Shown one piece after another: positions 8,506 through 18,526 of a stretch of 64,000 bases of DNA. Made by a program: the position numbers and the translations under genes. The stretch comes from Pseudomonas oleovorans subsp. oleovorans. GTDB lineage: Bacteria > Pseudomonadota > Gammaproteobacteria > Pseudomonadales > Pseudomonadaceae. The notes beneath the pieces are model-generated. The model did no database searches and had not been told where the DNA came from. It worked only from the letters and a program-made list of their open reading frames with translations. Positions within the stretch are counted from its first letter, which is position 1; every line of letters begins with the position of its first letter. The stretch spans positions 62,001 to 126,000 of the forward strand of contig NZ_NIUB01000009.1 in assembly GCF_002197815.1 (NCBI RefSeq). Direction: 5' to 3'.

Positions 8506-9405
8506 ATGCTCTGGCTAGCCCTGCGCCTGCTCACCCTACTGCTGCTCAGCGCCAGTGTGCTGGCCGCCGCATCCCCGACCTACCACGACGACATCGCTCC
8601 GCTACTGGCCAACCGCTGCCTGGTTTGCCACAGCGGCGCGCAGGCCCCGCTGGGCCTGCGCCTGGACAGCCTGGAAAATCTGTTGCGCGGCAGCCAGCGC
8701 GGGCCGGTGGTCCACGCTGGCGATGCTGCCGGCAGCGAGCTGCTGCGCCGCCTGACGGGCAGCAGCCAACCGCGCATGCCGCTGAGCGGCCCGCCATTTC
8801 TCGAAGCCGCCGAGATCGCCATGGTCGAACGCTGGATAAACGCCGACCTGCCAGCAGGCAACGAAAGCATGACCCGGCCTGCCGCCGCCGTCCCAAGCCT
8901 CGACGAGGTGGTCGACTACCGACACGTCGAAGCTATCCTGCTGCGCCGCTGAGCTACCTGCCATTCCGCCAGCGGCTTGATGGGCGCGGTTCCCGAGGGT
9001 TATCTACTGTCATCCTACGCAGCGACCGCTGGCCAGCGGCGAGCGCGCCCGCGTGGTGCCCGGCAACCCTGTAGCCAGCGAGCTGGTGCGGCGTATTCGC
9101 GGCCAGGCGCGACCGCGCATGCCGTACGACGGCCCTGCCCTATCTCACCGATGCGGAAATCGATCTGATCGTGGCCTGGATCGAACAAGGCGCACGCTGC
9201 CGGGCAGCCAGCAACCGTGCCGGTGGACGCCCGAGTACGTCTGCATGGCCGCCTGGATGATGCCGGCAGGCTGGACGGTCTGGCGCTACTGATCGACGCG
9301 CGCACGCGCCTGGACGATGCGCCGCACCCCGGCGCCTACGTGCAGGTACGCGGCCGCCTCGATGCCGGCGGCCGTGTGCAAGTAGAACGTCTACGCCTGC
9401 GCTAA
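8506..9405 (+). pseudogene. Broken gene for exported c-type cytochrome with two tandem haem domains
   Basis: The first 148 codons (8506-8952) encode a signal peptide (residues 1-22), a CLVCH haem-binding motif (38-42) and a downstream PRMPLSG that could give the distal Met. Beyond the TGA at 8950-8952 the reading continues as ATCHSASG, then RPRMPYDG, a clear second copy of the same domain. The TGA therefore sits exactly where the first Cys of the second CxxCH should be. Reading-frame shifts near 9028, 9135 and 9200 are also needed to follow the homology to the stop at 9403-9405. The intact N-terminal domain could still be made. It converges with the broken sco gene. Confidence 0.75.
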
Positions 9406-10053
9406 CTGCTCGGCAGGTGCGTCACTCGGGCGATAGGCGGTGTGCACCACCTTGCTGTCGACATGATTGATGGTGGGCAGTATCTGCGCGGCATCAGTCA
9501 GCGACGGCGCCATGGTCCAGCGGTCCAGTGCGTCGTTGCCGATGCGCAGCATGCCGGTATGACTCAGATCGTTGAGGTCCACCACCGGGTCGACGTCATA
9601 GAAACCCAGGGCGCGGCGCAGTTGTTCGATATCGGCGCGCGCGCCGGTGAGAAACTGCCAGCCGGGACCGATATGATGACGCTCGACGTACTCGCGCAAA
9701 CGCTCGGGACTGTCCAGCTCCGGCTGCAGCGTCAGCGAATACAGGTGCACATCGCGCCCGGCGCGCTCGCCGAGCATCTCCTGCACCAGACGCAGGTTGG
9801 CGGTGGTAGCCGGACAACTGTTGCTGCACTGGGCCTACATCATATTGATCGCCACCACCTTGCCACGCACCAGGTCGTCGTAGAAGCGCACTTCACGCCC
9901 CTCGTGGGTCAGCAGCGGGACATTGGGAAAGCGTGTACCGCCCACCCCGGCCAGCGGCGCAGCCGGTTGCTGCACGCTGCTGCCCGAGCGCCAGGCGGCC
10001 CAGCCGAACACAGCGACGCCCAGCTCTGCCAGTACCTTTCTTCGCGTATTCAT
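9391..10053 (-). pseudogene. SCO1/SenC copper chaperone gene with internal amber stop
   Basis: The 5' part (10053-9835) encodes a signal-anchor and the segment GKVVAINMM, then TAG at 9835-9837. In the same frame the sequence goes on as AQCSNSCPATTANL, which is the copper-binding CxxxCP motif of Sco proteins, and continues to a normal stop at 9391. A Tyr codon is expected at the TAG (family pattern Y-x-x-C-x-x-x-C-P). One substitution is therefore enough to explain the break. Sco proteins deliver copper to cytochrome oxidase or other copper enzymes; the broken multicopper oxidase upstream fits that setting. Confidence 0.8.
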
Positions 10054-10071
10054 GGCAAACCTCCGGCTGGC

Positions 10072-10395
10072 TCAGACGATGTCAAAACGCAGCATCATGG
10101 CGTGGTCTTCGTGGATCAGGTTGTGGCAGTGCATCACGTACTTGCCCTTGTAGTCGCGAAAACGTATCAGCACGCGAAGGACAGTACGATCAGTGATATT
10201 GAATACGTCCTTGCGTCCCTTCTCATGCGCAGCAATCGCCACATTCCTGCCATCGGTGGTCTTGCTCAGCAGACAGCCCTCCTCGAAATGGATATGGACG
10301 GGGTGATCCTAGCCGTCATCCACGCTGTACAGCTCCCATGCGTTAACCCGCACACGGACGATATACGCACGTCGTCTGAAAAACGGTCGACTCGA
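10072..10395 (-). pseudogene. C-terminal remnant of a multicopper oxidase
   Basis: Read on the minus strand, the end of the gene encodes YVMHCHNLIHEDHAMMLRF, the HCH-x(3)-H-x(3)-M type copper site that closes multicopper oxidases, and upstream DHPVHIHFEEG, another conserved copper ligand segment. A TAG at 10309-10311 interrupts them where Trp is expected (VDDG-stop-DHPVHIHF). The similarity fades near 10395; the N-terminal two thirds of a normal oxidase is missing. It is 18 bp upstream of the sco remnant, so the two were probably an operon. Confidence 0.75.
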
Positions 10396-10858
10396 CTGAG
10401 GCCTCCAGACCGAGACTACTACCAACGACCAGACAGCCCATAGGGCCAGCACGCCAGAGCGAGTCGACTCGGCTCCAGCAAGGTCGGTGCACGGGAAATA
10501 GGTAGATGAACAATGAAGGCGTGGCAGCTGCGCCTCGCTGATACGGGGTGCATGGTCCGGCACAATGGCAAGCTGTCCATGACGTTCACCCCAGCAACCT
10601 CTACTGCCGGTATGCGAAGCCCTCTCCTTCACCACACTCCGTCAAATAACAAGCAACCACAGGTGTCACTTAAACTCGCCAATCGCAAACAGTCAAATAC
10701 ATGTCACTTTCTTACAAACAAGTCCAATATAATCGTTAAGCATATGCAGAAAAGACAATTTATTGACTACCCATTAATCATCATCCTTGCCTCGGGTTGC
10801 GCTGCGTTGCGCGAACGCCGAAGCTAGGAGGCCTGGATCAACTTGGCGAGGATAGGCC
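10396..10858. other. Intergenic stretch before dgt, no recognisable gene
   Basis: About 460 bp. The left half probably contains unrecognisable remains of the oxidase gene. The right half (10640-10800) is clearly more AT-rich than its surroundings and has several TAA/TTA stops in all frames. It should include the dgt promoter. Short reading frames are present but show no protein-like features. Confidence 0.5.
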
Positions 10859-12190
10859 TTGGATTGGCACACCCTGCTCACCCGCGAACGTCTCGGTAAA
10901 CCTGCACCCAGCTCTGCAGAACTGGGACGCAGTCCTTTCCACAAGGACCATGACCGCATCATCTTCTCCGGTGCCTTCCGCCGCCTGGGACGCAAGACCC
11001 AGGTGCACCCGGTGTCGAGCAACGACCACATCCACACCCGCCTGACCCACTCCCTGGAAGTCAGCTGCGTCGGCCGTTCGCTGGCCATGCGCGTCGGCGA
11101 GATGTTGCGTGACGACCTACCCCACTGGTGCACGCCAAGCGACCTGGGCATGGTGGTGCAGTCCGCCTGCCTGGCCCACGACATAGGCAACCCGCCGTTC
11201 GGCCACTCCGGCGAAGACGCCATTCGCCACTGGTTTCAGCAGGCCGCCGGACGCGGCTGGCTGGATGCGATGAGCGATGCCGAACGCGCCGATTTTCTCA
11301 ATTTCGAAGGTAACGCCCAGGGTTTTCGCGTGCTCACCCAGCTGGAGTACCACCAGTTCGACGGCGGTACACGGCTGACCTACGCCACCCTCGGCACCTA
11401 CCTCAAGTACCCCTGGACGGCCCGCCATGCGGACGCACAGGGCTACAAGAAACACAAGTTCGGCTGCTACCAGAGCGAGCTGCCGCTACTCGAACAGATC
11501 GCCGCCAAGCTTGAACTGCCGCAACTGGAAACGCAGCGCTGGGCGCGTCACCCGCTGGTCTACCTGATGGAAGCGGCGGACGACATCTGCTACGGCCTGA
11601 TCGACCTGGAAGACGGCGTGGAGATGGAACTGCTCGACTACACCGAAGTGGAGGCATTGCTGCTCGACCTGGTGGGCGATGATCTGCCGGAAACCTATCG
11701 CCAGCTCGGCCCCAAGGACTCACGCCGACGCAAGCTGGCGATCCTGCGCGGCAAGGCCATCGAACACCTGACCAACGCCGCGGCCGGCGCCTTCGTCGAG
11801 CAACAGCACGCCCTGCTGGGTGGTGGCCTGCAGGGCGATCTGGTCGAGCACATGCACGGCGCGGCCAAGCACTGCGTGCAGAGCGCGAAGTCACTGGCAC
11901 GCGAGAAGATCTTCCACGACAAGCGCAAGACGCTGCATGAAATCGGCGCCTACACCACGCTGGAAATTCTCCTCAACGCCTTCTGCGGTGCAGCACTGGA
12001 GCTGCACAGTGGGCGTGCGCTCTCGTTCAAGCACCGGCGCATCCTCGACCTGCTCAGCTACTACGCGCCTGAACCCGGCTGGCCCCTGTATCGCTCGTTC
12101 ATGCGGGTGATCGATTTCATCGCCGGCATGACGGACAGCTACGCTACGGAAATGGCGAGGGAAATGACGGGCCGTTCGAGCCCGATCTGA
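10859..12190 (+). CDS. dgt: Deoxyguanosinetriphosphate triphosphohydrolase (dGTPase)
   Basis: 443-aa HD-domain enzyme that hydrolyses dGTP to deoxyguanosine and triphosphate. The start is TTG at 10859 (giving [14 protein letters not shown]), with GAGGA about 6 bp upstream. No in-frame ATG lies near it, and the product matches the usual N-terminus. The HD motif residues are visible: [14 protein letters not shown] and [18 protein letters not shown]. Length suits the Pseudomonas type-2 like dGTPases. It is followed 12 bp later by the FUSC gene. Confidence 0.88.
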   Translation: MDWHTLLTRERLGKPAPSSAELGRSPFHKDHDRIIFSGAFRRLGRKTQVHPVSSNDHIHTRLTHSLEVSCVGRSLAMRVGEMLRDDLPHWCTPSDLGMVVQSACLAHDIGNPPFGHSGEDAIRHWFQQAAGRGWLDAMSDAERADFLNFEGNAQGFRVLTQLEYHQFDGGTRLTYATLGTYLKYPWTARHADAQGYKKHKFGCYQSELPLLEQIAAKLELPQLETQRWARHPLVYLMEAADDICYGLIDLEDGVEMELLDYTEVEALLLDLVGDDLPETYRQLGPKDSRRRKLAILRGKAIEHLTNAAAGAFVEQQHALLGGGLQGDLVEHMHGAAKHCVQSAKSLAREKIFHDKRKTLHEIGAYTTLEILLNAFCGAALELHSGRALSFKHRRILDLLSYYAPEPGWPLYRSFMRVIDFIAGMTDSYATEMAREMTGRSSPI

Positions 12191-12202
12191 CGAAAACAGC
12201 GC

Positions 12203-13267
12203 ATGAAGAACCTGATTCGCAACAGTTTCACCTGGCATGCCGGCCCGCCGGCCTGGGGCCCTGCCGTGGTCGCCGGGCTGGGTTGTGCCCTGCCGCTGGT
12301 GCTCGGCCTGTTCACCGCTCACAGTGGTTTTCTCTGGGCCTCGGCTGGCGCCTTTCAGGCCGCTCAGGCCAATCCGCTGCACCGCTTCGGCATGCTGCGC
12401 ATGCTGCTGCTCACGGGCCTGGGTGCCTGCAGCGCCGGCCTCGGTTTCTGGGCGGCTAGTCACCCCCTGCTCAGCCTGGGCATTTTCGCTGCTTTCGGCC
12501 TGCTGCTGGCCTGGCTGCAACGCTTCGGCAGCGAAGCCGGCAAGCTGGGTATCGGCCTGAGCATCTGCCTGTGCCTTGGCCAGGGTCAGTTCGGCATCGG
12601 CAACCTGCACAACCCTTATGCGGTGGCCATGCTGTTCATTCTCGGCGGGCTCTGGGTGATGCTGCTGGCCTTCGGCCTGCGTGGCCTGCACGGCCTGCGC
12701 ATGTGGCCCTACATGCCGCGCTTCCTGGCCATTCTCAAGGTACTCAAGCGCCACGCGCAGCGCCTGCCTCGTCAGCAATGGCGTCTGCATGCCCTGGCCT
12801 GCATGCTGGCTTTTGCCGCGTCAGGGCTGATCGTCAATCTGGCCGGCCTGTCGCGGGGTTACTGGCTGACGCTGACCGTCATCACCACGCTACAGTTGGA
12901 ATTCCAGGGCAGCCTGGTTCGAGCGCTGCAAGCGAGCCTGGCCAGCCTCGCTGCCGCCGGCCTGCTGATCGTCTTCGGTCACAGCCTGCAAAGCCCCCCG
13001 ACGATGGTCATCACCTTGCTGGTGCTGGTGATTCTCAGCCGTGCGCTGCAGGCCAATCACTACGGCTTGTTCGTGCTGCAGACCAGCCTGTGCTTCGTGC
13101 TCCTGGCCGAGAGCCTTGCTCAGGACTGGCACCTGGCGGAGGTGCGCCTGCTCAACGCGCTGATCGGCGTGGCCTTGAGCCTGACCGTGGCGCTTCTGGT
13201 TCATGGCTTGCGCCTGCGACTGAACAAACCGAGCAAAGCCGCGGACAATTCTCGGCAGCCTTTATAA
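12203..13267 (+). CDS. FUSC-like multi-span inner-membrane protein
   Basis: 354-aa very hydrophobic protein with about ten predicted spans in two blocks, residues 20-160 and 190-340, separated by a basic loop (RFLAILKVLKRHAQRLPRQQW). The second block includes YWLTLTVITTLQLEFQGSLVRALQ, which resembles the FUSC/aromatic-acid-exporter signature (YWxxLT ... R..GT). The family handles weak acids or drugs in some members, but no substrate can be assigned here. It follows dgt closely, so cotranscription is possible. Confidence 0.65.
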   Translation: MKNLIRNSFTWHAGPPAWGPAVVAGLGCALPLVLGLFTAHSGFLWASAGAFQAAQANPLHRFGMLRMLLLTGLGACSAGLGFWAASHPLLSLGIFAAFGLLLAWLQRFGSEAGKLGIGLSICLCLGQGQFGIGNLHNPYAVAMLFILGGLWVMLLAFGLRGLHGLRMWPYMPRFLAILKVLKRHAQRLPRQQWRLHALACMLAFAASGLIVNLAGLSRGYWLTLTVITTLQLEFQGSLVRALQASLASLAAAGLLIVFGHSLQSPPTMVITLLVLVILSRALQANHYGLFVLQTSLCFVLLAESLAQDWHLAEVRLLNALIGVALSLTVALLVHGLRLRLNKPSKAADNSRQPL

Positions 13268-13337
13268 CTTTTCGGCAGATTCGCCCACTCTTCACTATGC
13301 TGTTCAAGCCTGCAGCGCCCGCAAGGAGTGAAGTGCG

Positions 13338-16288
13338 ATGCTCAATACCGCCGCTCCCAGAGAACGCCGTTTCCCCCTGCACGTTCATATCAGTGTCCTG
13401 TTCACGCTTCTGCTGCTGTTCACCGGTGCCGTGCTCGGGTTGTTCAATTACCAGCAGACCAGCCGGCTGATCTTCTCCAGCAGTTCGACACTCTTCGAGC
13501 GCATCCAGCACGACGTACAGAGAGATCTGGACAATACCTACCGCCCCATACGCCACCTGCTCAGCCTGCTGGCGCTGCACCCGGCCACCGAGGCCGACAC
13601 GCTCGATGAACGCCTGGAAATGCTGCCGCTGTTCGTTCAGGCCCTGCGCGACAACCCCAAACTGGCCTCGATCTATCTTGGCTATGAGGATGGCGACTTC
13701 TTCATGGTCAGACCGTTGCGCAGCGACATGCTCAAGCAGCGCCTCAACGCGCCGAACAAAGCGGCTTATCAGGTCTGGGCCATCGACCGCAGCAGCGCCG
13801 GGACCGACAGCGATTACCTGTTCTATGACGGCTCACTGAACCCGCTCAGCCGCCGGCAGAAACTCAGCGAGCCTTACGATCCCAGGCAGCGCGACTGGTT
13901 CAAGCGCGCGCGCGGCGATGGTGGACAGATCACCACCGCGCCCTATCTGTTCTTCTCCACCCAGGAAATCGGCACCACATTGGCCAGGCGCAGCGGCCTG
14001 ACCACCGTGATCGGCGCCGACCTGACGCTCGACGATCTCTCGGCCACCTTGGCCAGCCACCGCGTCACCCCCAACAGTCAGGTAGTACTCGCCGACAACG
14101 ACGGCAATGCCGTGGCCTACCCCGAGAGCAACCGCCTGCTCAAGGAGGTCGACGGCAAGGTATCGCTGGTCAAGGTCCGCGAGCTCAATCCGGCCCTGGG
14201 CGAATTGCTGTCCGGCCAACTGAACGAACGAGACGAGGGCATCGTCGAACTGGCCAAGCAGCGTTGGGCCATGGCTCACCGGCACATTCAGGAGGGCGGC
14301 CCACAGGGGTGCATCTGGCCCTGCTGGTGCCCGAGCAAGAGCTGCTGGCAGAGGCTTATCGCATCCGCTGGCAGGGCGCGCTGATCACTCTCACCACCCT
14401 GCTGCTGTGCCTGCCGCTGGGCTGACTGACTTCACGTCTGGTGGTCAAACCGCTGCGTAGCCTGGTGCAGGAGGCGCTGGCCATCCGCCGTTTCGACTTC
14501 GCCCATCCGGCCAGCGGTCGCTCGCCGATTCTCGAGGTCGACCAGCTAGCAGTGTCGATGAGCAGCATGAAGGACACCCTGTCGAGCTTTCTCGACATCG
14601 CCGCCAGCCTCTCGGCGGAAACCCAGTTCGACGCGCTGATCAAGCGCGTCATGGACGCCACCGTCTCCATCAGCGCGGCCCAGGGCGGCCTGCTTTACCT
14701 GCTGGACAACCACAGCGGACGCCTGGAGCCCCATGGACTGATCCTCGACGGTCAGAGCCGCAATCTCGCCGACCTCGGCATCCACGGCCTGGTCCATGAC
14801 GACCCAACCCTGCCCACCTGGTTACAACGCCCGGCCAGCGGTGGTAACAGCATCGCCACCTCCATCGGCTGCGATCAGGCGGGTAAATTTCAAGGGCTGC
14901 TGTCGGCCATGGACAGTCCACGCCTGCACCTGATTGCAGCCGGCCTGCATAACCGCCAGGGCGACACCGTCGGCGTGCTGGTGCTGCTGCAACGTGACAC
15001 CGGCGAGAACAGCGATAGCATGCTCAGCCCCGACCGTGTCGCCTTCGTAGATGCCGTCTCAGGCAGTGCCGCGCTGTGCATCGAGAGCCAGCGTCTGCTG
15101 GCCAGGCAGAAGCAGTTGCTCGATGCCTTCATCCAGCTGATCGCCGGCGCTATCGACGCCAAGAGTCCCTATACCGGCGGCCACTGTCAGCGCGTACCGG
15201 AAATCACCCTGATGCTCGCCCGTGCTGCGGCCGAGAGCGACGCCCCTGAGTTTCGTGACTACAACCCCAGCGACGAGGAGTGGGAGGCGCTGCATATCGC
15301 CGCCTGGCTGCACGATTGCGGCAAGGTCACCACCCCCGAGTACGTGGTGGACAAGGCGACCAAGCTGGAAACCCTGTACGACCGCATCCACGAAATACGC
15401 ATGCGCTTCGAGGTACTCAAGCGCGATGCCTGGGTCGCCTATTGGCGTGGTCGTGCCGAAGGTGCTGAAGAAAGCGCACTGGCGGCTCTGCGCGACCAGC
15501 TGCTGAGCGATCTGGACGACGAATTCGCCTTCATCGCGCGCATCAATCTGGGTGGCGAGGCCATGGCCGATGACGACCAGACTCGCCTCAAGCAGATCGC
15601 CGAGCGACGCTGGCTACGCACACTGGACAATCGCCTGGGCGTTTCCTGGGAGGAAGCCAGGCGCCTGGAACACTCGGCCCCCAGCAGCCTGCCGGTGGAG
15701 GAGCCGCTGCTCGCTGACCGCCTCGACCATCTGATCGAGCGCGCCGACCAGGAGGTGATCGCGCCAGACAATCGCTGGGGCTTCAAGCTGGAAGTGCCGC
15801 AATACAAATTCAACCGTGGCGAACTGCACAACCTGAGCATCGCCCGCGGCACGCTGACGGCCGAAGAGCGCTACATCATCAACCACCATATCGTGCAGAC
15901 CATCCTGATGCTCGACCGCCTGCCCTTCCCCAAGCATCTGCAGAATGTCACCGAGATCGCCGGCGGGCACCACGAGAAGATGGACGGCACGGGCTATCCC
16001 AAACGCCTGACGCGCGAACAGATGAGCCTGCCGGCACGCATGATGGCAGTCGCCGATATCTTCGAAGCACTGACGGCGGTGGATAGCCCCTACAAGAAAG
16101 GCAAGACGCTGTCGGAGGCGCTGAACATCATGGTCGGCATGTGCAAGGACGCGCACATCGACCCGCAGCTGTTCGCTCTGTTCATTCGCGCAGGCATCTA
16201 CCGGCGCTACGCCGAGCGTTTCATGCAGGCCGAACAGATCGATCAGGTGGACGAACAGATGGTCTTGGAAAAGGCAGGAGTGCTGTAG
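13338..16288 (+). pseudogene. Broken Cache-GAF-HD-GYP c-di-GMP phosphodiesterase gene
   Basis: The intact gene would encode a protein of about 980 aa: membrane span (residues 18-40), periplasmic Cache sensor (about 45-330), second span, HAMP-like linker, GAF domain and HD-GYP domain. Two lesions split it. One G appears lost from a run now GGGG at 14306-14309, after which the old frame continues as VHLALLVPEQELL. TGA at 14423-14425 then sits where Trp is expected (CLPLG-stop-LTSRLVVKPL). The 3' part, from GTG at 14441, keeps HDCGK and HHEKMDGTGYP intact, so a soluble HD-GYP fragment could be made if translation restarts. AAGGAG precedes the ATG at 13338. Confidence 0.8.
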
Positions 16289-16352
16289 GAGCGAGCTCTG
16301 CTCGCGAAACGTTGATCAACGCTTCGACTCGAGAGCAGAGCCGCTCCTGCAG
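16285..16352. repeat. REP inverted pair (REPIN)
   Basis: GTAGGAGCGAGCTCTGCTCG (plus strand from 16285) faces its imperfect reverse complement ending at about 16352. This is the well-known Pseudomonas REP form GTAGGAGCGnnCTTGCTCGCGAA. The stop codon of the HD-GYP gene (16286-16288) lies inside the first arm. Confidence 0.85.
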
Positions 16353-16424
16353 TCAGATATCAGGCTATGGCCTGGATCAGCCAAAAGCTGAGGCGGCGCC
16401 AGAGAACCCAGCGCCGAGTAGCGA

Positions 16425-16766
16425 TCAAGCCTGGTTGATCGGGTTTTCCGGGTACCAGACGTCCTGCAACGGGCTGAGTTCGAACTTCTCCAGTTCGTCA
16501 CGGCCTTTCAGCCAGGCCTCGACGGCAGCACGCTGCTCCTCGTTGACCGAGCCACGCTTGGCCAGGCAGACCAGACCGAAGTCTTCGCTACCTACGTAAT
16601 CCAGACCATTGCCGGCGATGGCCTGATCGAGGAACTGATCGACGAAATCGTCGAGGGTCTGGTCGCTCAAGTCGGCCTTGAAGTTCAGGGTCAGCTCGAA
16701 GCCCAGCTCCTGGAATTCATCGACACAGAGCTTCTTGCGCAGACGGCGGGAACGGTTGGTCGCCAT
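16425..16766 (-). CDS. yggL: YggL family 50S ribosome-associated protein
   Basis: 113-aa protein of the YggL (DUF469) family, which binds the large ribosomal subunit in E. coli. The start at 16766 (MATNRSRRLRKKLCVDEF) has GAGGAT about 6 bp upstream; a longer frame exists but lacks family residues. Conserved features are the basic N-terminus RSRRLRKKL, VDEFQELGF and the ending W-x-x-GR followed by VWYP. It is divergent from dacB. Confidence 0.85.
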   Translation of the reverse strand: MATNRSRRLRKKLCVDEFQELGFELTLNFKADLSDQTLDDFVDQFLDQAIAGNGLDYVGSEDFGLVCLAKRGSVNEEQRAAVEAWLKGRDELEKFELSPLQDVWYPENPINQA

Positions 16767-17014
16767 GAAACAATCCTCAAAGGTAATAACGCGCGGCACT
16801 CTAGCAGTTTCGCCGCCAGAGCGCCCGTATTGTATCGTCCTGCCGGCCCTTCGAACATGTTGAACGCCAGCTGTTTGCAGTGACTGTTTTTAACCCGGCG
16901 GGGCCGACTGCGAGCAGAATCTTGCGGCATAATGCCGGCAACTTTTCCCCGAGTCGGACTGTCGTTTGTCTGTCTCCCACGTCACTCCCGCCTGACTGCG
17001 GAAGGTTCCTGTCG

Positions 17015-18451
17015 ATGATTCAGCGGTTTCGCCATCTGGCGCTGAGCGCCCTGCTTCTCCCCCTCGCCCTGTCCTGCCACGCTGCCAACGCCGCACTCCC
17101 TGCCAAGGTCGAGCAGGCGCTGAAGGCCAACAAGATTTCCAACAACTCGCTGTCGGTGATGACCGTGCCTCTGGGCGGACAAGCTGGCGGCCTGCAGTTC
17201 AATGCCGATATCTCGGTCAACCCGGCCTCCACCATGAAGCTGGTGACCACCTATGCCGCTCTGGAATTGCTGGGGCCCAACCATCAATGGAAGACCGAGT
17301 TCTATGCCGACGGCCCGCTGAAGGATGGTGTACTGCATGGCAACCTCTACCTCAAGGGTGGCGGCGACCCGAAACTGAACATGGAGAAACTCTGGCTGCT
17401 GCTGCGCGATCTGCGCATCAACGGCGTGCGCCAGGTTCAAGGCGACCTGGTGCTCGATCGCAGCTTCTTCGTGGCCCCGCAGTTGCCGGCGTTCAATGAT
17501 GACGGTGGCGATGCCAACAAACCCTTCCTGGTCAAACCCGACTCCCTGCTGATCAACCTCAAGGCGCAGCGTTTCATCACCCGCGCCGAAGGCGGCAAGG
17601 CGCATATCGCCATGGACCCGCCAATCGCCACTGTCCGTATCGACAATCAGGTTCGCGTGCTCAAGGCTGCAACCTGTCCGGCCTGGCCCGATATCCGCTA
17701 CAACGCGGTGGAGCAGTACGACGGCACGACCCTGATCGTCAGCGGCCAACTGGCTGAAGGCTGCAGTGCGCAGACCTACCTGTCGCTGCTCGACCATCCC
17801 AGCTACGCCGCCGGCGCGGTACGCGGTATCTGGCAGGAGCTGGGCGGCAAGATTCTTGGCAAGGACCGTCTGGGCCCTGTTCCGGAAAAAGCCCGCATGC
17901 TGGTACGCGCCTTCTCCCCGGATGTGGTGGAGATCGTCCGCGACATCAACAAGTACAGCAACAACACCATGGCTCGGCAGCTGTTTCTCAGCATCGGCGC
18001 ACAGTTCCGTACCGAAGCCGACAAGGATGACGCCATGGCCGCACAGCGCGTCATTCGCAGTTGGCTAGCCCGCAAGGGCATCACGGCGCCGCATCTGGTG
18101 ATGGAGAATGGCTCCGGCCTGTCGCGCGCCGAACGCATCAGCGCACGGGAAATGGCGCTGATCCTCCAGGCGGCCTGGCGCAGCCCTTACGCTGCCGAGT
18201 TCCGCAGCTCGATGCCACTGGTGGCAATGGACGGCACCATGCGCCGGCGCCTGCAGCGCACGCCGCTGGTGGGTGAGGCGCACATCAAGACCGGCACCCT
18301 GAACAACGTGCGCGCCATTGCCGGCTACAGCCGCGACAGCAACGGCCAGGACTGGGCTGTGGTGGCCATCCTCAACGACCCAAAACCCTGGGGCGCCACC
18401 TCGATCCTCGATCAGGTGCTGCTGGAAACCTACAAGCAGCCCAAACGCTGA
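17015..18451 (+). CDS. dacB: D-alanyl-D-alanine carboxypeptidase/endopeptidase (PBP4)
   Basis: 478-aa periplasmic penicillin-binding protein that trims peptidoglycan cross-links. Start ATG 17015; signal peptide residues 1-24 (LALSALLLPLALSCHA). The catalytic triad of motifs is complete: SxxK at S72-TM-K75, SxN in KYSNNTMA and KTG in HIKTGTLNNV. The long inserted domains between SxxK and SxN are typical of the PBP4 class (S13 family). Confidence 0.9.
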   Translation: MIQRFRHLALSALLLPLALSCHAANAALPAKVEQALKANKISNNSLSVMTVPLGGQAGGLQFNADISVNPASTMKLVTTYAALELLGPNHQWKTEFYADGPLKDGVLHGNLYLKGGGDPKLNMEKLWLLLRDLRINGVRQVQGDLVLDRSFFVAPQLPAFNDDGGDANKPFLVKPDSLLINLKAQRFITRAEGGKAHIAMDPPIATVRIDNQVRVLKAATCPAWPDIRYNAVEQYDGTTLIVSGQLAEGCSAQTYLSLLDHPSYAAGAVRGIWQELGGKILGKDRLGPVPEKARMLVRAFSPDVVEIVRDINKYSNNTMARQLFLSIGAQFRTEADKDDAMAAQRVIRSWLARKGITAPHLVMENGSGLSRAERISAREMALILQAAWRSPYAAEFRSSMPLVAMDGTMRRRLQRTPLVGEAHIKTGTLNNVRAIAGYSRDSNGQDWAVVAILNDPKPWGATSILDQVLLETYKQPKR

Positions 18452-18458
18452 CCACGCT

Positions 18459-18522
18459 GTAGCCCGGGGATGTAATCCAGGGGGCTCTTTTGAACCTGAG
18501 CTCCGGATTGCATCCAGGCTAC
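18459..18522. repeat. REP-type inverted repeat between dacB and rlmKL
   Basis: GTAGCCCGGGGATGTAATCC at 18459-18478 and GGATTGCATCCAGGCTAC at 18505-18522 form an imperfect inverted repeat. It resembles another Pseudomonas REP class (GTAGCCCGGATGCAATCCGGG). It occupies the gap between two convergent genes, where it may protect both 3' ends. Confidence 0.75.
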
Positions 18523-18526
18523 GCTG

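Noticed and set aside
8950..8952. TGA in place of Cys as a selenocysteine codon in a CxxCH motif
   Set aside because: No clear selenocysteine insertion hairpin was recognised after it, several frameshifts follow, and neighbouring genes have stops of another kind (TAG at Tyr and Trp positions). Simple decay explains all.
9835..10311. Recoding of TAG as a sense codon
   Set aside because: The two TAG codons replace different residues (Tyr and Trp), and dozens of intact genes in the window use normal stops.
10513..10827. A 104-aa frame before dgt
   Set aside because: Runs across AT-rich intergenic DNA, has no ribosome-binding site or family likeness.
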